Shown piece by piece: positions 19,534-30,375 of a DNA stretch of 64,000 nucleotides. Source of the stretch: Izhakiella capsodis. Its GTDB lineage: Bacteria > Pseudomonadota > Gammaproteobacteria > Enterobacterales > Enterobacteriaceae. The notes under the pieces were generated by a model. It worked only from the letters and a program-made list of their open reading frames with translations. It was not told the origin of the DNA and made no database searches. A program made the position numbers and the translations under genes. Position 1 is the first letter of the stretch. Each line of letters begins with the position of its first letter. The stretch covers positions 372,001 through 436,000 of the forward strand of contig NZ_FOVC01000002.1 of NCBI RefSeq assembly GCF_900115045.1, read 5' to 3'.

Positions 19534-20874
19534 ATGAGTCAACCGAGTGCAACACCTCTGATAAAAAGCATGCGGGTGATCCCCGTGGCCGGGCATGACA
19601 GCATGCTTCTTAATCTCAGCGGTGCTCACGCGCCGTTCTTCACCCGTAACATCGTTATTATTGAAGACAATGCCGGTCACACTGGCGTTGGTGAGGTGCC
19701 GGGTGGCGAAAGAATTCGTCAGACGCTGGAAGATGCCATTCCGCTGGTGCTGGGTAAAAATATCGGCCAGTATAAAAATCTGCTGAGGCTGGTGCGTCAG
19801 ACATTCAGCGATCGTGACAGCGCCGGACGCGGCAATCAGACTTTTGATTTACGCACGACCATACACGTTGTTACCGGCATTGAGGCCGCGATGCTTGACC
19901 TACTGGGTCAGCATCTGCAGGTCAACGTTGCAAGCCTGCTGGGTGAGGGCCAGCAGCGAGATCGCGTCGAAATGCTTGGCTATCTGTTTTATCTTGGCGA
20001 TAGGCATAAAACGTCGCTGCCTTATCAGGAACAGAACAACGACGCATGCGAATGGTATCGTCTGCGCCATGAGGAAGCGTTAACGCCGGAAAGCATTGTG
20101 CGGCTGGCTGAAGCGGCACGGGATAAATATGGATTTAACGATTTCAAGCTCAAGGGGGGGGTGCTGGCCGGTGCCAGCGAAGCCGAAGCGGTGACCGCGC
20201 TGGCACAGCGTTTCCCTGAAGCGCGTATCACACTGGATCCCAACGGAGCCTGGTCGCTGAACGAGGCTATCTCATTGGGTAAACAACTCAAAAATGTACT
20301 GGCCTATGCGGAAGATCCCTGTGGTGCCGAACAGGGCTACTCGGGGCGTGAGGTGATGGCTGAGTTTCGCCGGGCGACAGGGCTACCGACAGCCACCAAT
20401 ATGATCGCCACTGACTGGCGGCAACTGGGGCACACCCTTTCGTTACAATCGGTCGATATTCCGTTGGCAGATCCCCACTTCTGGACCCTGCAGGGATCGG
20501 TACGCGTGGCTCAGATGTGCCATGATATGGGTCTCACCTGGGGCTCCCATTCTAATAACCATTTTGATATATCGCTGGCAATGTTCACTCACGTCGCCGC
20601 CGCTGCACCGGGCCATATAACCGCTATTGATACTCACTGGATTTGGCAGGAGGGCAACCAGCGCCTGACCAAAAACCCGCTGCAAATTGAAGGTGGCATG
20701 GTACGGGTGCCTGACGTGCCTGGATTAGGCATTGAGCTTGACATGGACCGGCTAATGCAAGCCAACGCACTTTATCAGCAGCACGGGCTAGGGGCGCGGA
20801 ACGATGCCGTTGCCATGCAGTATCTGATCCCAAATTGGGCTTTCGATAATAAACGTCCGTGCTTAGTTCGTTGA
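19534..20874 (+). CDS. gudD: Glucarate dehydratase GudD
   Basis: GudD removes water from D-glucarate (and L-idarate) to give 5-keto-4-deoxy-D-glucarate. It has 446 residues, as in E. coli. The enolase-superfamily active site is visible: the base in [10 protein letters not shown], metal ligands in LDPNGAW and [11 protein letters not shown], and the catalytic histidine in HSNNHFDIS. The ATG is 3 bases after the gudX stop, with its AGAAGGAA inside the gudX end, so translation is coupled. Its product feeds GarL, encoded next. Confidence 0.96.
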   Translation: MSQPSATPLIKSMRVIPVAGHDSMLLNLSGAHAPFFTRNIVIIEDNAGHTGVGEVPGGERIRQTLEDAIPLVLGKNIGQYKNLLRLVRQTFSDRDSAGRGNQTFDLRTTIHVVTGIEAAMLDLLGQHLQVNVASLLGEGQQRDRVEMLGYLFYLGDRHKTSLPYQEQNNDACEWYRLRHEEALTPESIVRLAEAARDKYGFNDFKLKGGVLAGASEAEAVTALAQRFPEARITLDPNGAWSLNEAISLGKQLKNVLAYAEDPCGAEQGYSGREVMAEFRRATGLPTATNMIATDWRQLGHTLSLQSVDIPLADPHFWTLQGSVRVAQMCHDMGLTWGSHSNNHFDISLAMFTHVAAAAPGHITAIDTHWIWQEGNQRLTKNPLQIEGGMVRVPDVPGLGIELDMDRLMQANALYQQHGLGARNDAVAMQYLIPNWAFDNKRPCLVR

Positions 20875-20888
20875 ATTAAGGAGTCGCG

Positions 20889-21659
20889 ATGAGTAGTACA
20901 AATTATCCTAATCGTTTCCGCCAGCGTCTGCTGGCGGGAGAAACGCTGATCGGCAGTTGGTGCGCGCTGGCTAACCCGATAACCACCGAGATTCTCGGTC
21001 TGGCTGGCTTTGACTGGCTGGTATTAGATGGTGAGCATGCACCGAACGACGTCACGACCTTCGTACCGCAGCTGATGGCGTTGAAGGGATCGCCCAGTGC
21101 GCCGGTGGTAAGGCCACCCTGCAATGAGCCGGTCATCATTAAACGTTTGCTGGACATCGGGTTCTACAACTTTCTTATTCCCTTCGTAGAAACGGCGGAG
21201 GAGGCAAGACGTGCGGTTGCCTCTACCCGCTATCCACCCGCTGGTATTCGTGGCGTTTCGGTCTCTCATCGCAGCAATATGTTTGGCACTGTGCCGGATT
21301 ATAACGCCACGGTGAATGACAACATCACGGTACTGGTGCAAATAGAAACCCGGAAAGGGGTGAATAACATCGATGCTATCGCCTCTGTTGATGGCGTGGA
21401 TGGCATTTTTGTCGGGCCTGGCGATCTTTCTGCCGCGCTGGGTTATCTCGGCCAGCCTTCTCATCCTGGCGTGTTGAAGGTGATTCAGCACCTGTTTGAG
21501 CGGGCAAAAGCCGCTGGTAAGCCGAGCGGTATCCTGGCTCCGATTGAGGCGGATGCTCGACGCTATCTGGAATGGGGGGCAGGTTTCGTCGCCGTAGGCA
21601 GCGATCTCGGTGTATTTCGTCACGGAACTCAGTCGCTGTGCGATAAATTTAAAAGGTAG
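20889..21659 (+). CDS. garL: 5-keto-4-deoxy-D-glucarate aldolase GarL
   Basis: GarL splits 5-keto-4-deoxy-D-glucarate to pyruvate and tartronate semialdehyde. The 256-residue protein is a class II HpcH/HpaI-family aldolase; the family motifs [11 protein letters not shown] (with the catalytic His), [12 protein letters not shown] (metal-ligand Glu) and [14 protein letters not shown] (metal-ligand Asp) are intact. Start ATG 20889 follows TAAGGAG. In E. coli this gene is in garPLRK, far from gudPXD; here it directly follows gudD. Confidence 0.95.
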   Translation: MSSTNYPNRFRQRLLAGETLIGSWCALANPITTEILGLAGFDWLVLDGEHAPNDVTTFVPQLMALKGSPSAPVVRPPCNEPVIIKRLLDIGFYNFLIPFVETAEEARRAVASTRYPPAGIRGVSVSHRSNMFGTVPDYNATVNDNITVLVQIETRKGVNNIDAIASVDGVDGIFVGPGDLSAALGYLGQPSHPGVLKVIQHLFERAKAAGKPSGILAPIEADARRYLEWGAGFVAVGSDLGVFRHGTQSLCDKFKR

Positions 21660-21677
21660 TCTAATCAGGAGAATATG

Positions 21678-22562
21678 ATGAAAATTGGTTTTATTGGTCT
21701 GGGTATTATGGGTAAACCAATGAGTAAAAACCTGATCAAAGCAGGTTACTCACTGGTGGTACTCGATCACCATGCGGAAAACGAAGCCGAACTGAACGCG
21801 CTGGGTGCTACAACGGCAGAAACGCCAAAGGCGCTCGCCGGGCAGAGCGATGTGATCATCACCATGCTGCCAAACTCGCCTAACGTACAGGAAGCGTTAT
21901 TGGGGGAGAACGGCGTGATCCACGGCGCCAGGCATGGCGCAATCGTCATTGATATGAGCTCGATTGCGCCACTGGCCAGCCGTGAAATGCACGCGGAACT
22001 GGCAAAAAAAAATATCGCTCTGCTGGATGCGCCGGTAAGCGGCGGTGAACCAAAAGCAATTGATGGCACGCTTTCCGTCATGGTTGGCGGTGACAAAGCG
22101 CTATTTGATAAATGCTACGACATCATGAAATCAATGGCGAGTTCGGTGGTACATACCGGTGAAATCGGCGCGGGCAACGTGACTAAGCTTGCCAATCAGG
22201 TCATTGTGGCGCTGAATATTGCTGCGATGTCGGAAGCGTTGACGCTGGCTACTAAAGCAGGCGTCAGTCCTGAGCTGGTTTACCAGGCAATCCGGGGTGG
22301 ACTGGCCGGCAGTACGGTGCTGGACGCTAAAGCGCCAATGGTGTTGGATCGAAACTTCAAGCCTGGTTTCCGGATTGATTTACATATTAAAGACTTAATG
22401 AATGCGCTGGATACATCACACGAAATAGGCGCGCAGCTGCCGTTAACCGCCGCAGTCATGGAGATGATGCAGGCGCTTCGGAGTGATGGGTTAGGCAAGG
22501 CCGACCACAGCGCGTTGGCTTGCTATTATGAGAAACTGACGAACGTTGAAGTGGCGCGTTAA
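21678..22562 (+). CDS. garR: Tartronate semialdehyde reductase GarR
   Basis: GarR reduces tartronate semialdehyde to D-glycerate with NAD(P)H. It belongs to the beta-hydroxyacid dehydrogenase family: Rossmann loop GFIGLGIMGKPMSKN at the start, substrate motif DAPVSGGEPKA, and the catalytic lysine in GNVTKLANQVIV. Two adjacent ATGs (21675, 21678) are possible; the second is better spaced (6 bases) from AGGAG and matches the family N-terminus, giving 294 residues. Confidence 0.95.
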   Translation: MKIGFIGLGIMGKPMSKNLIKAGYSLVVLDHHAENEAELNALGATTAETPKALAGQSDVIITMLPNSPNVQEALLGENGVIHGARHGAIVIDMSSIAPLASREMHAELAKKNIALLDAPVSGGEPKAIDGTLSVMVGGDKALFDKCYDIMKSMASSVVHTGEIGAGNVTKLANQVIVALNIAAMSEALTLATKAGVSPELVYQAIRGGLAGSTVLDAKAPMVLDRNFKPGFRIDLHIKDLMNALDTSHEIGAQLPLTAAVMEMMQALRSDGLGKADHSALACYYEKLTNVEVAR

Positions 22563-22634
22563 GACCCTGACCGAGCCGGAATGTCGCTTTCCGGCTTCGC
22601 TTTCACCGTCTGTTGTAACGTGCCGGAGGTGTTT

Positions 22635-23774
22635 ATGAAAATCGTTATCGCCCCGGATTCATACAAAGAGAGTTTATCTGCACTACAGGTCGCTACCGAG
22701 ATTGAAAATGGGTTTCGTGAGATTTTCCCCGACGCTGACTACATTAAAATACCGGTTGCCGATGGCGGGGAAGGAACGGTGGAGGCTATGGTGGCAGCCA
22801 CGAACGGTACGCGGATCCGGCTGCGGGTCACCGGACCCTTGGGCAAACCGGTAGACGCTTTTTACGGCCTTTCTGGTGATGGAAACTGTGCTTTTATCGA
22901 AATGGCGGCGGCCAGCGGCCTGGAATTAGTGCCCAGTGCTGAACGCGATCCGCTGGTCACCACGTCCTATGGAACCGGCGAACTGATCCGTCACGCGTTA
23001 GATCGTGGTGTAGAACACGTTATTATCGGCATCGGTGGCAGCGCGACGAACGATGGCGGTGCTGGAATGGTACAGGCGCTGGGAGCAAAGCTACTTGATA
23101 AACGGCAGCAGCAAATTGCCCCTGGCGGTGCGGCATTATCCGAACTGACGCGTATCGATTTGCGCGAATTCGATCCGCGTGTGGCCCGCTGCCGTTTTGA
23201 GGTAGCCTGTGATGTCAGCAATTTGCTATTGGGACCGGAGGGCGCTTCGGCGGTATTCGGCCCACAGAAGGGGGCCACGCCCGCGCTGGTAAAGCAGCTT
23301 GATGCCGCGTTGGGGCATTATGCGCAGATTATTCGGCGCGATCTGAACCAGGACGTCGTATCATTACCCGGTGGCGGCGCTGCGGGTGGCATGGGCGTAG
23401 CGTTACACGTTTTTTGCCATGCTGAACTGCGGCGCGGCATTGAGATCGTCACGGAAGCATTGGGGTTGGATGCACTGGTCAAAGATGCCAGTCTGGTGAT
23501 CACCGGCGAAGGGCGCATCGATAGTCAAACAATTCATGGCAAGGTTCCAGTTGGTGTTGCCCGGATAGCGAAGCGTTACAACAAGCCGGTAATCGCGATT
23601 GCCGGCAGTCTGACGACGGACGTTGGTATTGTGCATCAGCACGGAATGGATGCAGTGTTCAGCATTATTTATACCATCTGTACATTGGATGACGCGCTGA
23701 AAAACGCCGCGCAGAACGTCCGAATGGCAGCACGCAACGTCGCTGCGGCGGTTGCGATAGGTCGGAGCCTGTAA
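22635..23774 (+). CDS. garK: Glycerate 2-kinase GarK
   Basis: GarK phosphorylates D-glycerate to 2-phosphoglycerate, which enters glycolysis at enolase (eno, also in this window). The 379-residue protein is a type-2 glycerate kinase: KIVIAPDSYKESLSA at the N-terminus, PVADGGEGTVEAM, GIGGSATNDGGAGM and TGEGRIDSQTIHGK follow. Start ATG 22635 is preceded by GGAGG at 5 bases; the in-frame 22581 alternative lacks a site. It closes the gud-gar operon and its stop is directly adjacent to the barA stop on the other strand, with no evident terminator. Confidence 0.95.
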   Translation: MKIVIAPDSYKESLSALQVATEIENGFREIFPDADYIKIPVADGGEGTVEAMVAATNGTRIRLRVTGPLGKPVDAFYGLSGDGNCAFIEMAAASGLELVPSAERDPLVTTSYGTGELIRHALDRGVEHVIIGIGGSATNDGGAGMVQALGAKLLDKRQQQIAPGGAALSELTRIDLREFDPRVARCRFEVACDVSNLLLGPEGASAVFGPQKGATPALVKQLDAALGHYAQIIRRDLNQDVVSLPGGGAAGGMGVALHVFCHAELRRGIEIVTEALGLDALVKDASLVITGEGRIDSQTIHGKVPVGVARIAKRYNKPVIAIAGSLTTDVGIVHQHGMDAVFSIIYTICTLDDALKNAAQNVRMAARNVAAAVAIGRSL

Positions 23775-26492
23775 TTAACGTTTCAGGCGCGTTTCGGCAA
23801 GGCGTGCGACGTTTTCCATCTCATCAAGCAGCTCGAATAATTCAGGCTCAACTGCGGCGATCGCACCCTGAGTACGTAAGCTTTGCTCAATCTGCTGGCA
23901 TAAACTTTTCAATCGCGGAACGCCGCTGTAACTCGCGCTTCCGTGCAGTTTATGAATGATATCGCGTAGCCCGCCAGGGTTATCCTGTGCCATGAAATCC
24001 TCAACCTGGCGGCGCACCTGGGGTATAAACTCCAGTAGCATCTGTAGGAGATCGCGCGCCAGATCAGGTTTATTGGCTGCCTGCTGTAACGCCATCTGCC
24101 AGTCAAGTGAGCTGAAGTTTTCCGCTTCTGGCGGGGATGTCCCCGGCGCGTATTGCGCCAGTAACTGGCGAAGTTTTCGTTCATCGATAGGTTTGGCGAG
24201 ATAATCATTCATGCCTGCGGCGATCAGCTCTTCGCGTTCACCGTCGAGAGCATGGGCCGTCACCGCGACGATCGGCGTGTTCTGATAGCCAGAGAGTGCG
24301 CGGATCATCTCGCTGGCACGGATCCCATCGATGTCTGGCATCTGGATATCCATCAGAATGATGTCTGGTTTATGCAACTTTGCCTGATGGACCGCTTCCC
24401 GACCACTTTCACACAGCACGATATGCTCCACTTGCTCCTCCAGTAACGCGCCGATCAACTTCAGATTTGCCGGATTATCGTCGACGGCCATCACGGTCAG
24501 CGGCAAACGTGCGCAGGGATGTTGTACCTCGCTTTGCCGGCTATGATTTTCAATCAGAACCGGGATAAGCCGGGTGAGCGTAACCGGTTTAATCAGGCAG
24601 GCGGAAGCGCCCGCGCTTTTTAACTCTTCGGCGTAGATTTGCAGTGGACAGGGCAGGGCCAGGATCACGCTGGCGGCATGAGCCATGGCTGAGGAGAGCA
24701 ATTCGTAGAGTTGTCGCAGGCTGAAATCACGTCCAGGAGGCAGACTGAGTAGCAGCGTATCGTAGGCTGCTTTTTTCAGGGTACTCAGTGACGTGCTGTA
24801 GCTGATTGATAGCGGCGTGTCGCGCAGCATATCAAGAAGGGCATCAGCCGCATTGCCATTAGCTTCAACATAGGCCAGGGTTTTACCACTGATGCAGGCC
24901 AGCGGCTGTGGATCAACCTGCGCGTTAGGATTTAAAGACAGATTAATATGAAACCAGAAGATTGACCCCTGATTCAGACGGCTGTGAAAGCCAATTTCAC
25001 CGCCCATGTCTTTAATCAGATGCTGGGTAATAACCAGCCCCAGACCGGTGCCACCGTGACGGCGTGAGATGCTGGCGTCGGCCTGCCGAAAGGCCTGAAA
25101 CAGCTGAGACTGTTGCTTTTCCGCAATGCCGATACCGCTGTCGATAACCTGTACTTCCAGCTCCACGCGCTCACTATCCTGCTTTCGCCTTGATATTCTT
25201 ACGTCAATATTGCCGCGCTCAGTAAATTTAATCGCGTTGCCTATCAGATTGACGATGATCTGTTGCATACGCAGTGGATCGCCGATGATGTTATCCGGCA
25301 CGTTGTGATGAATATCGAGGGTCAGTTCCAGTCCCTTATCGTGCGCGGACTGCGCCAACAGGATCATGACCTCATCGAGCATGATACGCAGCGAAAAGGG
25401 GATGTTTTCCAGCATCAGTTTACCGGCTTCCAGCTTTGAAAAATCCAGCACGTCACTGATGATGCTTAACAGATTATTTGCTGAACGTTCGATGGTGTGC
25501 AAATAATCGCGCTGGGTGGTATTGAGTGGCGTCTTTAGCGTCTGGCGAGTGAAACCTATTACGCCGTTGAGCGGCGTGCGTAGCTCATGAGACATATTGG
25601 CGAGAAATTCCGATTTGATGCGTGCGGCTTCCTGGGCCCGCTTTTTCGCCAAATCCAGTTCGACGTTCTGAATTTCCATCTGCTCAAGTGTTTCACGCAG
25701 CTCCAGCGTTGCCTGGTCGATGTTTTGCTGCATCTCTTCATGATAAGCGGTAAGTGACATTGCCATCGAATTAATGCCGTTTTTAAGTACGTCAAGCTCA
25801 CCGAGCATATGCCCTTCAACCCGACTGTCGAGCTGACCACGGCGGATACGATCTACCGCGTTGACCATTCGTCGGATGGGGCCGGTCACATCGCGCATCA
25901 ACCGATAGGCGAAAAGGATAGCGATTGACAGACAGAAAAGCAGCAGTAGCGTCGAGATGAATACTTCTTTGTATTGCTGCAGGCGAATCGATTGTAGATC
26001 CAGCTCGATGGCCACATAGCCTAATGGGTTACCGGTGGGCTTTGCATCCTGGCCGGGTGATTCATCCGGATAGTAACTTTCAGAAACAATTGGCGTGCGT
26101 AATATTATAAAATCACCCTGGCGCTCATAGGTGAGCTTGAGCGGCAGCGCATGGTTAGCAGGAAGGCGGAGTAAATTAGGCGAGAGCTGATAATTTGACG
26201 TAACGAACAGATGGTTCTTATCATCATAAACCGTAATGGCGCGTACAATATCGGAGTGGCGACGGTGTAGCAGACTGACCAGCTGTCGGACAGATTCCTT
26301 ACTGTGGAACGTCATGCCGTACTCGCTGGAAACCGCCAGTGGCTCAATGATATTCGCCCCGGCATCGATCAGCTGATGGCGAAGTTCGTTGTAGCGATGA
26401 ACGACGAAAAAAGTGCTGAGTAGCAGGCCAATAAGCAATGTCGGTGCCAGTATCAGAATCATCATTCGTGCCCGCAGGCTATATTTGGTCAT
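23775..26492 (-). CDS. barA: Hybrid sensor histidine kinase BarA
   Basis: BarA is the inner-membrane tripartite kinase that, through UvrY, activates transcription of the CsrB-type sRNAs in response to metabolic end products such as acetate. In its 905 residues are seen: a first membrane helix ([18 protein letters not shown]); a periplasmic sensor region; a second helix ([19 protein letters not shown]); HAMP; the histidine phosphorylation motif [12 protein letters not shown] near residue 300; ATPase boxes ([17 protein letters not shown]); a receiver domain with phospho-acceptor [11 protein letters not shown]; and a C-terminal HPt domain with [11 protein letters not shown]. All phosphorelay residues appear intact. 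Divergent from rlmD. uvrY is not in the window. Confidence 0.97.
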   Translation of the reverse strand: MTKYSLRARMMILILAPTLLIGLLLSTFFVVHRYNELRHQLIDAGANIIEPLAVSSEYGMTFHSKESVRQLVSLLHRRHSDIVRAITVYDDKNHLFVTSNYQLSPNLLRLPANHALPLKLTYERQGDFIILRTPIVSESYYPDESPGQDAKPTGNPLGYVAIELDLQSIRLQQYKEVFISTLLLLFCLSIAILFAYRLMRDVTGPIRRMVNAVDRIRRGQLDSRVEGHMLGELDVLKNGINSMAMSLTAYHEEMQQNIDQATLELRETLEQMEIQNVELDLAKKRAQEAARIKSEFLANMSHELRTPLNGVIGFTRQTLKTPLNTTQRDYLHTIERSANNLLSIISDVLDFSKLEAGKLMLENIPFSLRIMLDEVMILLAQSAHDKGLELTLDIHHNVPDNIIGDPLRMQQIIVNLIGNAIKFTERGNIDVRISRRKQDSERVELEVQVIDSGIGIAEKQQSQLFQAFRQADASISRRHGGTGLGLVITQHLIKDMGGEIGFHSRLNQGSIFWFHINLSLNPNAQVDPQPLACISGKTLAYVEANGNAADALLDMLRDTPLSISYSTSLSTLKKAAYDTLLLSLPPGRDFSLRQLYELLSSAMAHAASVILALPCPLQIYAEELKSAGASACLIKPVTLTRLIPVLIENHSRQSEVQHPCARLPLTVMAVDDNPANLKLIGALLEEQVEHIVLCESGREAVHQAKLHKPDIILMDIQMPDIDGIRASEMIRALSGYQNTPIVAVTAHALDGEREELIAAGMNDYLAKPIDERKLRQLLAQYAPGTSPPEAENFSSLDWQMALQQAANKPDLARDLLQMLLEFIPQVRRQVEDFMAQDNPGGLRDIIHKLHGSASYSGVPRLKSLCQQIEQSLRTQGAIAAVEPELFELLDEMENVARLAETRLKR

Positions 26493-26604
26493 AATTTTCC
26501 ATTCGCGGACTGCCGCATCACTTATCGGTGCGGTCTACCTGACCCAAAACGCGTTGCCGGAACCGGCAACAGAGTACGAAAACAGTAAGAGAAAGAGCAG
26601 CAAG

Positions 26605-27921
26605 ATGGCGCAATTCTACTCCGCAAAACGGCGCGTGACGACCCGTGATAGTCTGATCGTGACCGTCGACGATCTCGACGCCTTTGGTCAGGGCATTGCC
26701 CGTCACCAGGGAAAGGCTATTTTTATTCCGCTTGCACTTCCGGGTGAGGAAGTGGAAATCATGCTTACCGATGAAAAAAAGCAGTTCGCGCGTGGCAAAC
26801 TTAAACATATCAGAATGGCCTCTGCTGAGCGGCAGACGCCACGCTGTCCCCACTTCACCACCTGCGGTGGCTGTCAGCAGCAGCATGTATCGACGGCGTT
26901 ACAGCAGCAAAGTAAAACCGAAGCGCTTAGCTATTTACTAAGGCGGGAAACCGGCCTCACTCCACCTCAACCGACGATCCTGGCAGGAGGCAGCTGGCAG
27001 TACCGGCGTCGCGCCAGATTCGGATTACAATTCGATAATCGTAAACGCAGCCTGATTATGGGGTTTCGCAAGGCAAACAGTAATCACTTGGTGGCAATCG
27101 ATAGTTGCCCGGTGTTGATGCACGAACTTGATGCGCTGCTGGTGCCGTTGCGCCAATGTTTAAACATGTTGCGTGCTGCGCCCCGGCTGGGACACGTTGA
27201 GCTGGTTCTGGCGGATAACGGACCGTTACTGGTGCTGCGCCATCTCGATAAGCTGGCGCAGGACGATCGCGATAAACTGGATCGATTTTCGCAAGAATAT
27301 CAGGTTGCTGTATGGCTTGCGGCGGACAGTGAATCACTTGAGGCGCTGAGCGGCGATTTGCCCTGGTATCAACTTGATGGCCTTAAGTTAACCTTCAGCC
27401 CGCGTGATTTTATTCAGGTAAACGCTACGCTTAACCGGCAAATGGTTGATCTGGCAATCCGCTGGCTGGATGTACAGCGTGAGGATCGGGTGCTGGATCT
27501 GTTTTGTGGCATGGGGAATTTTTCCTTGCCGCTCGCAAAACGGGCACAAAGTGTCTCTGGCGTGGAAGGTGTTACAGCATTAGTGGAAAAGGCCGAGTAT
27601 AATGCTGCTCAGAACAATCTGAGTAATACCGGTTTTTTTGCCCATAATCTGGCGCTGCCGGTAGTAAACCAGCCCTGGGGTGCACAAGGCTTTGATAAGG
27701 TGTTGTTGGACCCGGCGCGTGCCGGTGCCGCAGGGGTTATGGCACACGTTGCGCAACTTCATCCGTCCCACGTGGTCTATGTTTCCTGTAATCCAAATAC
27801 GCTTGCCCGGGATAGTCAGACGCTGTTGACTTCCGGCTATCAACTGGAAAAAGTCGCGATGCTGGATATGTTTCCACATACCACTCATCTCGAATCAATG
27901 GTGCTGTTCCGGCGAAAATAG
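26605..27921 (+). CDS. rlmD: 23S rRNA m5U1939 methyltransferase RlmD
   Basis: RlmD methylates U1939 of 23S rRNA. The ATG at 26605 gives 438 residues (E. coli about 433): a TRAM domain (LIVTVDDLDAFGQGIARH), four iron-sulfur cysteines (CPHFTTCGGC with a later Cys), the SAM motif DLFCGMGNFSLPLA, and the catalytic cysteine in YVSCNPNTLARD. The frame is open back to 26413, overlapping barA, but that extension has no family counterpart. Followed 33 bp later by relA. Confidence 0.95.
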   Translation: MAQFYSAKRRVTTRDSLIVTVDDLDAFGQGIARHQGKAIFIPLALPGEEVEIMLTDEKKQFARGKLKHIRMASAERQTPRCPHFTTCGGCQQQHVSTALQQQSKTEALSYLLRRETGLTPPQPTILAGGSWQYRRRARFGLQFDNRKRSLIMGFRKANSNHLVAIDSCPVLMHELDALLVPLRQCLNMLRAAPRLGHVELVLADNGPLLVLRHLDKLAQDDRDKLDRFSQEYQVAVWLAADSESLEALSGDLPWYQLDGLKLTFSPRDFIQVNATLNRQMVDLAIRWLDVQREDRVLDLFCGMGNFSLPLAKRAQSVSGVEGVTALVEKAEYNAAQNNLSNTGFFAHNLALPVVNQPWGAQGFDKVLLDPARAGAAGVMAHVAQLHPSHVVYVSCNPNTLARDSQTLLTSGYQLEKVAMLDMFPHTTHLESMVLFRRK

Positions 27922-27954
27922 CTCCCCCGGACGGGAGCGCTGTCAGGAGAGGAT

Positions 27955-30192
27955 ATGGTTGCGGTAAGAAGTGCACATATGAACAACGCTGGTGAGTTTG
28001 CCCCCGAAAAATGGATCGCCAGCCTGGGAATTGCTAATGAGCAATCGTGTGAGCGACTGACCGCAACCTGGCGCTATTGTGAGGCCGCTACCATAGGCCA
28101 TGCCGATGTGGCGCAGCTGTTATGGCGTGGCATTGAGATGGTTGAAATCCTGATTATGCTCAGCATGGACATCGACACGCTGCGCGCCGCGCTGTTGTTT
28201 CCTTTAGCCAATGCTGAGGTGGTTAGCGAACAGGCGCTGGAGGAAACCTTCGGCAAAGAAATTGTCTCGCTGGTTCACGGTGTGCGCGATATGGATGCCA
28301 TTCGCCAGCTGAAAGCTATTCATGCCGATGCGGTTGGCTCTGAGCAGGTGGACAACGTGCGCCGCATGCTGCTGGCAATGGTAGAAGACTTCCGCTGCGT
28401 AGTCATCAAGCTTGCCGAGAGAATTGCCCATCTGCGCGAAGTGAAGGATGCGCCGGAAGATGAACGCGTGCTGGCGGCGAAGGAATGCACCAATATTTAC
28501 GCGCCGCTGGCAAACCGACTCGGTATCGGTCAGTTGAAATGGGAACTGGAAGATTACTGCTTTCGCTATTTGCATCCCGATGAATATAAGCGTATTGCCA
28601 GACTGCTGCATGAGCGCCGCATTGACCGCGAGCAGTACATTGACGTTTTTGTTGAAAGTCTGCGCGATGAAATTAAACGCGAAGGCGTTAAGGCTGAGGT
28701 TTATGGTCGTCCAAAGCATATCTACAGCATCTGGCGCAAAATGCAGAAAAAAACGCTGGCGTTTGATGAACTCTTTGACGTGCGAGCGGTGCGCATAGTC
28801 GCCGAGCGACTGCAAGATTGCTATGCGGCGTTGGGAATTGTGCATACGCTTTATCGCCATCTTCCGAGCGAGTTCGACGACTACGTAGCGAATCCGAAAC
28901 CTAACGGCTATCAGTCAATCCATACCGTGGTGCTGGGGCCACACGGTAAAACCGTCGAGATCCAAATACGCACCCGCCATATGCATGAAGACGCTGAACT
29001 TGGCGTCGCCGCACACTGGAAATATAAAGAAGGGGGGAGCAGTGGCAGTCAGCGGGGTGCTTCAGGCCATGAAGAGCGCATTGCCTGGCTGCGTAAGCTG
29101 ATCGCCTGGCAGGAAGAGATGGCCGACAGCGGCGAAATGCTCGATGAAGTGCGTAGTCAGGTATTTGACGATCGGGTTTACGTCTTTACGCCTAAGGGTG
29201 ATGTGGTGGATTTACCTGCCGGTTCAACGCCGCTGGATTTTGCTTATCATATTCACAGCGATATCGGTCATCGTTGCATCGGAGCCAAAGTCGGCGGGCG
29301 TATCGTCCCCTTTACCTACCAACTACAGATGGGCGATCAGGTAGAGGTTATTACTCAAAAGCAGCCGAATCCCAGCCGCGACTGGCTGAACCCTAATCTG
29401 GGCTACATTGCGACCAGCCGCGGACGCTCGAAAATTCACGCATGGTTCCGCAAGCAGGATCGCGATAAGAATATCGCTGCAGGCAGGCAGATCCTCGACG
29501 CTGAGCTGGAGCAGCTGGATATCAGTCTGCGTGAAGCGGAAAAACTGCTGCTGCCGCGCTATAACGTGAATTCACTCGACGAGCTGCTGGCGGCGATTGG
29601 TGGCGGTGATGTCCGCCTCAATCAGATGACCAACTTTTTGCAGTCAAAGCTGAATAAGCCGAGCGCTGAAGAAGAAGATCGTGAAGCGCTGCGCCAGTTG
29701 ACGCAAAAAAGCTATCATTCATCGACTTCCAGCAAGAAAGAAAGTGGCAGGGTGGTGGTTGAGGGGGTCGGCAACCTTATGCATCACATCGCCCGCTGTT
29801 GTCAACCGATCCCCGGCGATAACATTGTCGGCTTCATTACTCAGGGACGCGGGATCTCTATCCATCGCACTGACTGCGATCAGTTAGCCGAATTGATGTC
29901 TCATGCGCCGGAGCGCATCGTTGACGCCGTATGGGGCGAAAACTACTCCAGCGGTTATTCGCTGGTGGTGCGGGTCATGGCCAACGATCGCAGCGGACTG
30001 CTGCGTGATATCACCACCATTCTGGCTAACGAAAAGGTCAATGTACTGGGTGTATCCAGCCGGAGTGATACTAAAAAGCAGCTGGCGACTATCGATATGG
30101 ATATCGAAATTTATAACCATCAGGCGTTGGGACGCGTACTGGCACGCCTGAACCAGGTTCCGGATATCATCGACGCTAAACGACTACATTGA
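27955..30192 (+). CDS. relA: (p)ppGpp synthetase RelA
   Basis: RelA is the ribosome-associated synthetase that makes (p)ppGpp when uncharged tRNA enters the A site. The 745-residue protein (E. coli 744) has a degenerate HD hydrolase domain, a synthetase domain (YGRPKHIYSIWRKMQ, EFDDYVANPKPNGYQSIHT), a TGS domain (VYVFTPKGDVVDLPAGSTPLD), a zinc-finger-like region (ARCCQPIPGD) and a C-terminal ACT domain. The start MVAVRSAH equals the family start. It follows rlmD as in E. coli, but mazEF does not follow it. Confidence 0.97.
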   Translation: MVAVRSAHMNNAGEFAPEKWIASLGIANEQSCERLTATWRYCEAATIGHADVAQLLWRGIEMVEILIMLSMDIDTLRAALLFPLANAEVVSEQALEETFGKEIVSLVHGVRDMDAIRQLKAIHADAVGSEQVDNVRRMLLAMVEDFRCVVIKLAERIAHLREVKDAPEDERVLAAKECTNIYAPLANRLGIGQLKWELEDYCFRYLHPDEYKRIARLLHERRIDREQYIDVFVESLRDEIKREGVKAEVYGRPKHIYSIWRKMQKKTLAFDELFDVRAVRIVAERLQDCYAALGIVHTLYRHLPSEFDDYVANPKPNGYQSIHTVVLGPHGKTVEIQIRTRHMHEDAELGVAAHWKYKEGGSSGSQRGASGHEERIAWLRKLIAWQEEMADSGEMLDEVRSQVFDDRVYVFTPKGDVVDLPAGSTPLDFAYHIHSDIGHRCIGAKVGGRIVPFTYQLQMGDQVEVITQKQPNPSRDWLNPNLGYIATSRGRSKIHAWFRKQDRDKNIAAGRQILDAELEQLDISLREAEKLLLPRYNVNSLDELLAAIGGGDVRLNQMTNFLQSKLNKPSAEEEDREALRQLTQKSYHSSTSSKKESGRVVVEGVGNLMHHIARCCQPIPGDNIVGFITQGRGISIHRTDCDQLAELMSHAPERIVDAVWGENYSSGYSLVVRVMANDRSGLLRDITTILANEKVNVLGVSSRSDTKKQLATIDMDIEIYNHQALGRVLARLNQVPDIIDAKRLH

Positions 30193-30375
30193 ATCTTTGC
30201 GCCCGGAAGTCGCCAGCGCGATGGCGGCTTCTGGCCACAAAACAAAAATGATACTCAAGGCATTCAGGTTCACCAGATTTTAACGATCTGATTTACTTCC
30301 TTTGCACTGAGGTAACGCCGCACGGTGATTTGTGTTAACGTGACTGACGTAACTGTTCTTACTGCGGAAGTTGCT

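Noticed and set aside
26413..26604. N-terminal extension of RlmD
   Set aside because: The extension overlaps barA on the other strand, has no family counterpart, and the ATG at 26605 fits the conserved start.
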